A stretch of 64,000 nucleotides of DNA from Beijerinckiaceae bacterium RH AL1 (GTDB taxonomy: Bacteria > Pseudomonadota > Alphaproteobacteria > Rhizobiales > Beijerinckiaceae). A program made the translations under genes and the position numbers. The stretch spans positions 1,426,597 to 1,490,596 of the forward strand of contig LR590083.2 in NCBI GenBank assembly GCA_901457705.2, in the 5' to 3' direction. The stretch's first letter is position 1. The number at the start of each line of letters is the position of its first letter. Shown here in pieces: positions 52,257-58,949 of the stretch. The notes under the pieces were generated by a model. That model was given only the letters and a program-made list of their open reading frames with translations, was not told where the DNA came from and searched no databases.

Positions 52257-52291
52257 GAAAGCCCCGGTCCGCCGGGGCTTTCGCCTTTTTT
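52257..52291 (+). terminator. Rho-independent terminator of the rreB-like mRNA
   Basis: GAAAGCCCCGG pairs with CCGGGGCTTTC around a TCCG loop (11-bp perfect stem), followed by GCC and six T. The predicted transcript from about 52090 is near 200 bases. Confidence 0.9.
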
Positions 52292-52412
52292 GGGCGTGCT
52301 TCCAGCCACCCCACCGGTCATGAAGTCGCCACCGCGCGCCTGTTTCGTTGCCTTGCCGCGACCCGTCCCCTAAAGAGGCGCGCGCGCCGGATGGGCCGGC
52401 CTTCGAGACGAG

Positions 52413-52829
52413 ATGGCAACGCAGTCGCATGAAAGCCTGACGAGCTTCCGCCGCGTCGAGGCAAGCTCGAGCCGCAAGTTCGGAGTGACGGTCGGCGCGA
52501 TCCTGTGCGCGCTCGCGCTGTGGCCTGTGCTGCGCCACGGCGCCCAGCCCCGATACTATCTCCTCGGAGCCGGTGCCGCGCTTGTGGTGCTCGGCCTCGT
52601 CGCGCCGCGCGTGCTCGATCCTTTGAACGCGCTCTGGTTCAAGCTCGGCATGGTGCTCACCAAGATCACCAACCCGCTCGTCATGGGCATCATGTACTTC
52701 GTCGCGGTCGTGCCGATGGGCTGGCTGCTGCGCGGCAAGGACCTGCTGCGGCTTAAGCGGAACGCCGACGCCGACACCTACTGGGTGGAGCGCGCCACGC
52801 CGGCGTCGCCGCTCACCAAGCAATTCTGA
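52413..52829 (+). CDS. SxtJ-family membrane protein
   Basis: A 138-residue membrane protein. RRVEASSSRKFGVTVGAILC begins the domain, two to three spans follow (ILCALALWPVL, YYLLGAGAALVVLGLVAP, NPLVMGIMYFVAVVPMGWLL), and the C-terminal RGKDLLRLKRNADADTYW is typical. The family is named after SxtJ of cyanobacterial saxitoxin clusters, role unknown. It is first in a three-gene run with DUF5989 (20 bases on) and a carbamoyltransferase. ATG 52413 has GAGACGAGATGG purines before it. The cassette is widespread outside saxitoxin producers, so a surface glycan or lipid function is more likely. Confidence 0.85.
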   Translation: MATQSHESLTSFRRVEASSSRKFGVTVGAILCALALWPVLRHGAQPRYYLLGAGAALVVLGLVAPRVLDPLNALWFKLGMVLTKITNPLVMGIMYFVAVVPMGWLLRGKDLLRLKRNADADTYWVERATPASPLTKQF

Positions 52830-52849
52830 CGTTTTCAAAGGAGCGCACC

Positions 52850-52999
52850 ATGTCGATCGTCATGGAGCTGATCGATTTCCTTGGGGCCCGCAAGAAGTTC
52901 TGGCTTCTCCCGCTGATCGTGCTGTTCGTCGTCGTCGGCGGCCTGCTCGTCCTGAGCCAGGGCTCGGTCGTCGCGCCCTTCATCTACTCGCTGTTTTAA
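52850..52999 (+). CDS. DUF5989 small membrane protein (SxtK-like)
   Basis: 49 residues with one long membrane helix (FWLLPLIVLFVVVGGLLVLS) after a short amphipathic start, ELIDFLGARKKFW. AAAGGAGCG lies 5 bases before ATG 52850, a good site. It sits between SxtJ and the carbamoyltransferase, the constant position of DUF5989/SxtK. Likely a membrane subunit; no activity is known. Too short for many gene finders. Confidence 0.85.
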   Translation: MSIVMELIDFLGARKKFWLLPLIVLFVVVGGLLVLSQGSVVAPFIYSLF

Positions 53000-53013
53000 G
53001 GTCGGCCGAGCGC

Positions 53014-54837
53014 GTGCGGGTTCTCGGTCTTTCGGCGTTCTATCACGACAGCGCCGCCGCCCTCGTCGAGGACGGCCGCATCCTGGCGGCGGCCCAGGAG
53101 GAGCGTTTTACGCGCGTCAAGCATGACCCGGGCTTTCCGGGCCATGCGCTGCGCTACTGCCTCGAGGCTGGCGGCGGCGGCCCGATCGACCAGGTGGTCT
53201 TCTACGAGAAGCCGTTCCTCAAGTTCGAGCGGCTGATCGAGACCTATCTCGCCTTCGCGCCGAAGGGCTTCAACTCGTTCCGCAAGGCGATGCCGCTGTG
53301 GATCGGCGAGAAGCTGTTCCAGCGCGACCTGCTCGTGAAGGAGCTGAAGGCGATCGATCCTGCGCTCGCCGCGAAGGAGAAGATGCGCTTCGCCGAGCAT
53401 CATTTCTCGCATGCGGCGTCCGCCTACTTCCCGTCGCCCTACGAGGAGGCCGTCGTCCTCACGATGGACGGCGTCGGCGAGTGGGCGACGACCTCGCTCG
53501 CCATCGGGCGCGGCGATGATCTTAAGATCGAGCGCGAGATCTTCTTCCCGCATTCGCTCGGGCTGCTCTACTCGGCCTTCACCTACTACACCGGCTTCAA
53601 GGTGAACTCCGGCGAGTACAAGGTGATGGGCCTGGCGCCCTACGGCGAGCCGCGCTTCGCGCAGACAATTTTCGACAAGCTGATCGACCTGAAGCCCGAC
53701 GGCAGCTTCAAGCTCGACCTCGACTACTTCGACTATTGCACCGGCTTCACGATGACGAACGGCAAGTTCGACGCGCTGTTCGGCGGGCCGCCGCGCCAGG
53801 GCGAGCAGCTGCTCGACCAGAAGCACATGGATCTCGCCGCCTCGATCCAGGCCGTGACCGAGGAGGTGATGCTGCGCCTCACCCGCTCGGTCGCCAGGAC
53901 GAGCGGCGTCAAGAACCTCTGCCTTGCCGGCGGCGTCGCGCTGAACTGCGTCGCCAACGGCAAGATCCTGCGCGATGGGCACTTCGAGAACATCTACATC
54001 CAGCCGGCGGCCGGCGATGCCGGCGGCGCGCTCGGCGCGGCGCTGACCGGCTATTACGATTCGAAGCCCGGCCGGATGGTCAACGGGCACGATTCGATGC
54101 AGGGCTCTTACCTCGGGCCGGCCTACGAGACCGCTGAGACCGAGCGCCGGCTGACCGCCGCCAAGGCCGTCTATAGGCGGCTCGACGACGACGCGCTCGT
54201 CGAGGCGGTGGCGCGGGCGCTGGCCGACGGCAAGGCGATCGGCTGGCACCAGGGCCGCATGGAGTTCGGCCCGCGCGCGCTCGGCAACCGCTCGATCCTC
54301 GGCGACCCGCGCTCACCTACGATGCAGAAGATCCTCAATCTCAAGGTGAAGTACCGCGAGAGCTTCCGCCCGTTCGCGCCGGCCGTGCTGCGCGAGGACG
54401 TCTCCGACTGGTTCGAGATCGAGACGGACTCGCCCTACATGCTGCTCGTCGCCAACGTGAAGCCCGCGCACTGCATCGCGATGAGCGCGGACGAGCAGAA
54501 GCTCTTCGGCATCGACAAGCTCAACGTCGCCCGCTCATCGATCCCCGCCGTCACGCACGTCGACTATTCCGCGCGCATCCAGACGGTGCACACCGAGACG
54601 AACCCGCGCTTCTACGCGCTGATCTCGCGCTTCAAGGCGCTGACCGGCTGCCCGATCCTCGTCAACACGAGCTTCAACGTACGCGGCGAGCCGATCGTCG
54701 CGACGCCCGAGGACGCGTTCCGCTGCTTCATGGGCTGCGACATCGACGTGCTGGCGGTCGGCAACTGCCTGATGCTGAAGGCCGACCAGGACCCGGCGCT
54801 CGCGAAGGACTACAAGGACGCCTTCGCGCTCGACTGA
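53014..54837 (+). CDS. Carbamoyltransferase (NodU/CmcH/SxtI family)
   Basis: A 607-residue O-carbamoyltransferase. The N-terminal Kae1/ASKHA-like domain makes carbamoyl-adenylate: LGLSAFYHDSAAALVEDG, QEERFTRVKHDPGFP, metal His pair in EHHFSHAASAYFPS, LTMDGVGEW, and LAGGVALNCVANGKI. The C-terminal domain (from about 390) has GRMEFGPRALGNRSIL and FNVRGEPIVATP, the acceptor side. It moves a carbamoyl group from carbamoyl phosphate to a sugar or alcohol hydroxyl. The start is GTG 53014, 14 bases after DUF5989. It ends 4 bases from the convergent SGNH gene. Acceptor unknown. Confidence 0.93.
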   Translation: MRVLGLSAFYHDSAAALVEDGRILAAAQEERFTRVKHDPGFPGHALRYCLEAGGGGPIDQVVFYEKPFLKFERLIETYLAFAPKGFNSFRKAMPLWIGEKLFQRDLLVKELKAIDPALAAKEKMRFAEHHFSHAASAYFPSPYEEAVVLTMDGVGEWATTSLAIGRGDDLKIEREIFFPHSLGLLYSAFTYYTGFKVNSGEYKVMGLAPYGEPRFAQTIFDKLIDLKPDGSFKLDLDYFDYCTGFTMTNGKFDALFGGPPRQGEQLLDQKHMDLAASIQAVTEEVMLRLTRSVARTSGVKNLCLAGGVALNCVANGKILRDGHFENIYIQPAAGDAGGALGAALTGYYDSKPGRMVNGHDSMQGSYLGPAYETAETERRLTAAKAVYRRLDDDALVEAVARALADGKAIGWHQGRMEFGPRALGNRSILGDPRSPTMQKILNLKVKYRESFRPFAPAVLREDVSDWFEIETDSPYMLLVANVKPAHCIAMSADEQKLFGIDKLNVARSSIPAVTHVDYSARIQTVHTETNPRFYALISRFKALTGCPILVNTSFNVRGEPIVATPEDAFRCFMGCDIDVLAVGNCLMLKADQDPALAKDYKDAFALD

Positions 54838-54841
54838 CGCG

Positions 54842-55996
54842 CTATCTCAGGCCCGCCGGCTTCAGCACGTCGGGCAGGGTCGCCTTCAGGTCGTCGACGA
54901 GCTTGCTCGCGACCAGGCGATTTGCGAGCGCGCTCGGATGGCCGTCGCCGGGGATGGTCATGACCTGGCCCGGCTGCGGCGGCACCCAGGCGTCGACGAG
55001 ATGGACGCCGGACTCGGCGAGGCGGCCACGCACGCCGGCGTCGGTGAAGCCCGTGCCGTCGAGGTAATGATCAGGCGCCGGAACGTAGAGCACGACGAGC
55101 GGCACGCCGTACTTGTCCTGCGCGAGCTTGGCGGTCGCGCCGACGATCTCGAGCCAGGTCTCCAGGTCGCCGTGCGTGGGACGCTGCAGAACCGGCGCGA
55201 GGAATGCCTGGTAGGCCGCTGATTCCTTGTAGAATTCCTGAACCTTGCGGTTGAGGCCGACGGCGCACGGGCCGAGATACTTGATGGCGCCGTCGACCCG
55301 CTCGTAGCGCGGCGCGCGCACCGAAAAGTTCGGCTTGCAGGCGGTGCGCTCGGAATGCCACGGCCCGGTGAGCAGCACGAAGGCTCGGGCGCCGGTGAGC
55401 TCCTTGTCGAAGAGCCCGACCTGCATCTCGCGCAGCGCCTGCGCCGGGCTGTAGGCGGAGAAGCCGAGATTGACGACCTTGAAGCCAGGCACGAGGTCGG
55501 CAAAGGCCTGCGCCTCGGTGTCCTTGTCGTCGAGCCCCTCGCCGAAGGTGTTGCTGTCGCCGAAGAAGGCGACGACAGGCCCGGTGCCCGAGGTCGTGTG
55601 CCGCAAGAGGTCGTCGTCGATCGTGTAGGTCACCTTGTAGATCGTCTTGCCGTCGACCTTCTTCTCGGCGGGATAGGCGCCCGGCTTCTGCGGACCCCAG
55701 CCGAGCTCCGGCCGCGCGCCCCACAGCCCCGGCGGATGCAACACCTCGACGCGCGGCTCGATGGCCAGCGCGACCGTCTCGAGCAGGGCGACCCCGAGCA
55801 GCAGCGCGGCGACCATGACGAGGACGTTCTGGGCGCGCCCGCGGCACAGCGAGGCGAGATCGGCAACGAGAACAAAGAGCGCGACGAACGCGACGAGCCG
55901 CACATAGGAGCCGAAGGAGGAGACCGCCCAGACGAGCGCGGCGATCGAGGCGACCGGCAGGACGACGGCGCGCAGCAGGAATGACAGGGAACGCAA
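54842..55996 (-). CDS. Membrane-anchored SGNH/GDSL hydrolase
   Basis: A 384-residue protein with two to three N-terminal spans (residues 5-85) and a periplasmic SGNH domain. Block I AFFGDSNTFGEGLDD bears the Ser; LGFSAYSPAQALREMQVG is block II-like, TGPWHSERTA provides block III, and GDGHPSALANRLVA the Asp and His. Such proteins remove or add acyl groups on glycans. It faces the carbamoyltransferase gene, and SGNH partners are commonly found beside SxtI-SxtJ-SxtK-like genes, so I assign it to that cassette. Opposite orientation argues for separate promoters. Confidence 0.82.
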   Translation of the reverse strand: MRSLSFLLRAVVLPVASIAALVWAVSSFGSYVRLVAFVALFVLVADLASLCRGRAQNVLVMVAALLLGVALLETVALAIEPRVEVLHPPGLWGARPELGWGPQKPGAYPAEKKVDGKTIYKVTYTIDDDLLRHTTSGTGPVVAFFGDSNTFGEGLDDKDTEAQAFADLVPGFKVVNLGFSAYSPAQALREMQVGLFDKELTGARAFVLLTGPWHSERTACKPNFSVRAPRYERVDGAIKYLGPCAVGLNRKVQEFYKESAAYQAFLAPVLQRPTHGDLETWLEIVGATAKLAQDKYGVPLVVLYVPAPDHYLDGTGFTDAGVRGRLAESGVHLVDAWVPPQPGQVMTIPGDGHPSALANRLVASKLVDDLKATLPDVLKPAGLR

Positions 55997-56235
55997 TTCT
56001 GGCCGCCTCTGGAGACACGATGTCGCGATCGGCTCGCAGGCTCAGACGGCGATACGATGACAAGCGGGGCGCGACGCGCAGGCGCGCGGCACTGGCGAAA
56101 TCATCCACAGGTTGGCCGCTTATTGCGGCTTTCGCCTCGCGTCGGCGGTGCTATCGTCGAGGCGTCCCAACGTAGTTGATTCGGTCTGAGCGGCAGGCCG
56201 ATGCGGCGAGGGCAAGCGTTTCGAGGACGAGTCAC

Positions 56236-56811
56236 TTGGCAAAGGACCCCTTTTCGCCGCCGCGTGACCAAGAGGCCAACGAGATCTCGGGCGAGAGCCT
56301 GGACCTTGTCGAGGTCGCCGGCAGGATCAAATGGTTCGACGTTTCTAAGGGCTACGGCTTCATCGTCCAGGACGAGGACGGCCCGGATGTCCTTCTCCAC
56401 GTCACGACGTTGCGCCGTGACGGGTTCCAGACAGCACACGAGGGTGCGCGCGTCGTCTGCGAGGCGACCGCGCGCGCCAAGGGCCTGCAGGCCTTCCGCA
56501 TCCTCTCCATGGACGAGTCGACCGCGGTGCACCCGGCGCAGCTGCCGTCGCGCACCCATGTCCAGGTGACGCCGTCGAGCGGCTTCGAGATCGTCATCGT
56601 GAAATGGTTCAACCGCGTCCGCGGCTTCGGCTTCGTGTCGCGCGGCGACGGCACCGACGACATCTTCATCCACATGGAGACGCTGCGGCGCTACGGCATC
56701 GCCGAGCTGAAGCCGGGCGACCCGCTGCTCGTCCGCTTCGGCGACGGACCCAAGGGCCTGATGGCGGCCGAGGTGCGGCTCCTGGAAACGACGCTCCCGC
56801 AGTCGCATTAG
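56236..56811 (+). CDS. Two-domain cold-shock protein
   Basis: A 191-residue protein with two cold-shock domains: GRIKWFDVSKGYGFIVQDED and VLLHVTTLR (from about 30), and VKWFNRVRGFGFVSRGDGTD with DIFIHMETLRRYG (from about 120). Both keep RNP1/RNP2 aromatic residues. The double form is characteristic of alphaproteobacteria, and binds single-stranded RNA or DNA. The start is TTG 56236 (reading MAKDPFSPP), with GAGGA 8 bases upstream; the TTG at 56176 is possible. 55997-56235 holds no gene and may be a long leader. Confidence 0.88.
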   Translation: MAKDPFSPPRDQEANEISGESLDLVEVAGRIKWFDVSKGYGFIVQDEDGPDVLLHVTTLRRDGFQTAHEGARVVCEATARAKGLQAFRILSMDESTAVHPAQLPSRTHVQVTPSSGFEIVIVKWFNRVRGFGFVSRGDGTDDIFIHMETLRRYGIAELKPGDPLLVRFGDGPKGLMAAEVRLLETTLPQSH

Positions 56812-56893
56812 CCGCGGCGACGGCGCTGCTTGCGGGCGCTTGCCGTCGCCGTCGCGGCATGCTTGATCCGCCGCGCACATGCGAGGTGACGGG

Positions 56894-57346
56894 ATGGTTC
56901 GCTCTCTGGCTCTTGCCTCTTGCCTGTTCGTCGTCACGCCGGCTCTTGCCGCCGGCCCGGAGCGCCCGCTGGTGCTCGAGACGGCGAGCGGCCCGCATCG
57001 CTTTACGGTGGAATGGCAGCGCACCGAGGCGGAGCGCGAGCGCGGCCTGATGGATCGCAAGTCGATGCCGCGCGATCACGGCATGCTGTTCGACTTCCGC
57101 CCGACCCCGGTGCCGGTCGTGTTCTGGATGAAGGACACCTACATCGCGCTCGACATGATCTTCATCGGCAGCGATGGCCGCGTGGTCAACATCAAGCACG
57201 ACGCCAAGCCGATGGACGAGACGATGATCCCGTCGAACGCCCCGACCCTCGGCGTGCTCGAGGTGGATGCCGGCGTCGCCGATGCTATCGGGCTCAAGGT
57301 CGGCGACAAGGTCGAGCACGAGATGTTCGGCGACGCGCCGAACTAG
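56894..57346 (+). CDS. DUF192 family exported protein
   Basis: A 150-residue secreted protein. Signal peptide VRSLALASCLFVVTPALAAG; the DUF192 beta-barrel reads HRFTVEWQRTEAERERGLMD, GMLFDFRPTPVPVVFWMKDT, YIALDMIFIGSDGRVVNI and VLEVDAGVADAIGLKVGD. Function of the family is unknown; in the order it is often beside cold-shock genes, as here (82 bases downstream). ATG 56894 has GAGGTG 5 bases upstream, better than ATG 56879. Confidence 0.9.
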   Translation: MVRSLALASCLFVVTPALAAGPERPLVLETASGPHRFTVEWQRTEAERERGLMDRKSMPRDHGMLFDFRPTPVPVVFWMKDTYIALDMIFIGSDGRVVNIKHDAKPMDETMIPSNAPTLGVLEVDAGVADAIGLKVGDKVEHEMFGDAPN

Positions 57347-57386
57347 GTCTCGATACGGTCTCCGGCTGCGGTGGCGCGGCCGCTCG

Positions 57387-57875
57387 CTACTCGGGCAGGG
57401 CGCCCGGCGCGTACCCCTGTCGCTTCAGGCGCTGGATCGCGAGGTCGAGCGCGGACAGAAAGGCCGAGCGATCGCGGGGCGCGAACGGCGCGGGGCCGCC
57501 GGTCGCCTCGCCCGCCGAGCGCAGCGCGTCCATGAGATCGCGGGTGGCGAGCGTCGCGCCGATCGAGGCCTCGCTGTGCAGCTTGCCGTTCGGCGCGATG
57601 ACGCTGGCGCCGGCCTTCACGCAGCGCGCGGCGAGCGGGATGTCGGCCGTCACCACGATCGCGCCCGGTCCGGCCCGCGCCGCGATCCAGTCGTCGGCGA
57701 CATCGGGGCCTGCTGCGACATGGACCCGGCGGATCGATGGATCGCGCGGCACCGCGATCGGCGCGTTGGCGACGATCGCCACTTGCAGGCCATGCCGCGC
57801 CGCGACGCGGTAGATCTCGTCCTTGACCGGGCAGGCATCGGCGTCGACCAGGACGAACATTTCACGGGACGACAT
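57387..57875 (-). CDS. YaiI/YqxD family protein (DUF188, NYN-like)
   Basis: A 162-residue protein of the UPF0178 family, a PIN/NYN-like fold predicted to act on [42 protein letters not shown] and [20 protein letters not shown] show the conserved acidic residues. ATG 57875 has AGAGG upstream; the TTG at 57890 is unlikely. Convergent with DUF192, 40 bases apart. 57876-58070 upstream has no gene. Confidence 0.9.
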   Translation of the reverse strand: MSSREMFVLVDADACPVKDEIYRVAARHGLQVAIVANAPIAVPRDPSIRRVHVAAGPDVADDWIAARAGPGAIVVTADIPLAARCVKAGASVIAPNGKLHSEASIGATLATRDLMDALRSAGEATGGPAPFAPRDRSAFLSALDLAIQRLKRQGYAPGALPE

Positions 57876-58070
57876 CAGACCTCTTTCCAATGGTCAGGCG
57901 TGAACCCGATGCGGGCCCATAGGATTGTCAGGGGTGTTTGCGTTCGAGCAAGGTCAGGCATCGGGTTGGACGGACGTAGTCGTACGACTGTGGCGCTGAA
58001 AGCTTGGCCGTAATACCAGCGCAAATCGCCGCTTCAATCGCGTCCATTACGCTCTAAAAGGGGAGACGAC

Positions 58071-58385
58071 ATGAGACTGAAGAGCCTGGGCAGCGCTGCT
58101 GTCATCGCCATGACGCTGGCCGGCACGATGGCCCTCTCGGTGCAGCCCGCCGATGCGTGGTGCGGCCGCTGGGGCCGGTGCGGCTGGCGCGGCGGCTGGG
58201 GCTGGGGCCCCGGCGCTGTGGCCGCCGGCATCGTGGCGGGCGCCGCGGTCGGCACCGCCGCCGCCGTCGCCGGTCGTCCGTACGGCCCCGGGCCGTACGG
58301 CTACTATGGCCGCCCCGGCGGCTACTATGCGTGCCCTCCGGGCTATCACTGGGGCCCGGGCGGTCGCGCCTGCTACGCCAACTAA
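58071..58385 (+). CDS. Gly/Trp/Tyr-rich secreted protein, tandem copy 1
   Basis: 104 residues: signal peptide (to about PADAW, residue 29), a Trp/Gly/Arg-rich stretch WCGRWGRCGWRGGWGWG, an alanine/glycine hydrophobic middle (AAGIVAGAAVGTAAAVAG) that may insert in a membrane, a Tyr/Gly/Pro repeat, and the terminal motif CPPGYHWGPGGRAC. AAGGGGAG precedes ATG 58071. The next gene is a shorter-linker homologue. Relatives are the short GCG/CRPN-type exported proteins of Hyphomicrobiales. No known function. A UUCG hairpin terminator follows. Confidence 0.8.
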   Translation: MRLKSLGSAAVIAMTLAGTMALSVQPADAWCGRWGRCGWRGGWGWGPGAVAAGIVAGAAVGTAAAVAGRPYGPGPYGYYGRPGGYYACPPGYHWGPGGRACYAN

Positions 58386-58405
58386 GCCTTCGAACATCGC
58401 ATCGA

Positions 58406-58429
58406 AACGCCAGCCTTCGGGCCGGCGTT
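58406..58429 (+). terminator. UUCG-loop terminator after tandem copy 1
   Basis: AACGCCAGCC and GGCCGGCGTT pair with one A-C mismatch around a TTCG loop, then TTTTC. A clean rho-independent signal, so the two tandem copies are separate transcripts. Confidence 0.75.
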
Positions 58430-58576
58430 TTCGTATTCGGCTCACGATGTGTTGAAACGCGGCGCGCCTGCACTTGTGCTGTGCCTTTTTGCAGCCTCGA
58501 TTGCTTAAGTCCCTCTTAATACATTCGCGACAGTTTCACTTTTGCCACGAAGCTACACTTTCGAGGGGGACGTTCA

Positions 58577-58885
58577 ATGACGCTTAACAAATATCTGTCG
58601 GCGGCCACGGTCGCCCTGACCATCGCCGGCACAACTGCCGCGATGACGAGCCCGGCCGCCGCCTGGTGCCGCTGGGGCTGCGGATGGGGCTGGGGCGGCC
58701 CGGCCGTCGCGGCCGGCGTCGTCGCCGGAGCGATCACCGGCGCCGCCGTCGCCACCGCCGTGGCGCCGCGTCCGGCCTATCCGCCGCCGGCCTACGGCTA
58801 CGGCTACGGCTATGGCCCGGCGCCGGTCTGCCCCGAGGGCTATCACCTCGGTCCGGCCGGCCGCGCCTGCCGCCCGAACTACTGA
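58577..58885 (+). CDS. Gly/Trp/Tyr-rich secreted protein, tandem copy 2
   Basis: 102 residues, clearly homologous to the gene at 58071: signal peptide (TVALTIAGTTAAMTSPAAA), WCRWGCGWGWGGP, hydrophobic AAGVVAGAITGAAVATAVAP, a Pro/Tyr/Gly block with YGYGYGYG, and terminal CPEGYHLGPAGRACRPN. The CRPN ending is the mark that names this group. GAGGGGGA stands before ATG 58577. The 120-base stretch ahead contains an AT-rich run (TTAATACATTC) that may hold its promoter. Unknown envelope function. Confidence 0.8.
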   Translation: MTLNKYLSAATVALTIAGTTAAMTSPAAAWCRWGCGWGWGGPAVAAGVVAGAITGAAVATAVAPRPAYPPPAYGYGYGYGPAPVCPEGYHLGPAGRACRPNY

Positions 58886-58907
58886 TCGCCAGCGTCTTCG
58901 ATCGCGC

Positions 58908-58932
58908 GATGCCCGGCCCAGTGCCGGGCATC
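58908..58932 (+). terminator. Terminator after tandem copy 2
   Basis: GATGCCCGGC pairs perfectly with GCCGGGCATC around a 5-base loop, then GTCGTTTT. It separates the secreted-protein gene from the end of the opposing ppc gene. Confidence 0.75.
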
Positions 58933-58949
58933 GTCGTTTTCCGGCGCTG

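Noticed and set aside
51937..52314. 125-codon minus-strand frame covering the rreB-like region
   Set aside because: It runs through the terminator hairpin and the extended Shine-Dalgarno, has no ribosome site, and its composition is not like neighbouring proteins.
56102..56112. ATCCACAGG, similar to a DnaA box (TTATCCACA)
   Set aside because: A single imperfect copy with one mismatch and no AT-rich unwinding region or dnaA/parAB/hemE neighbours; not an origin.
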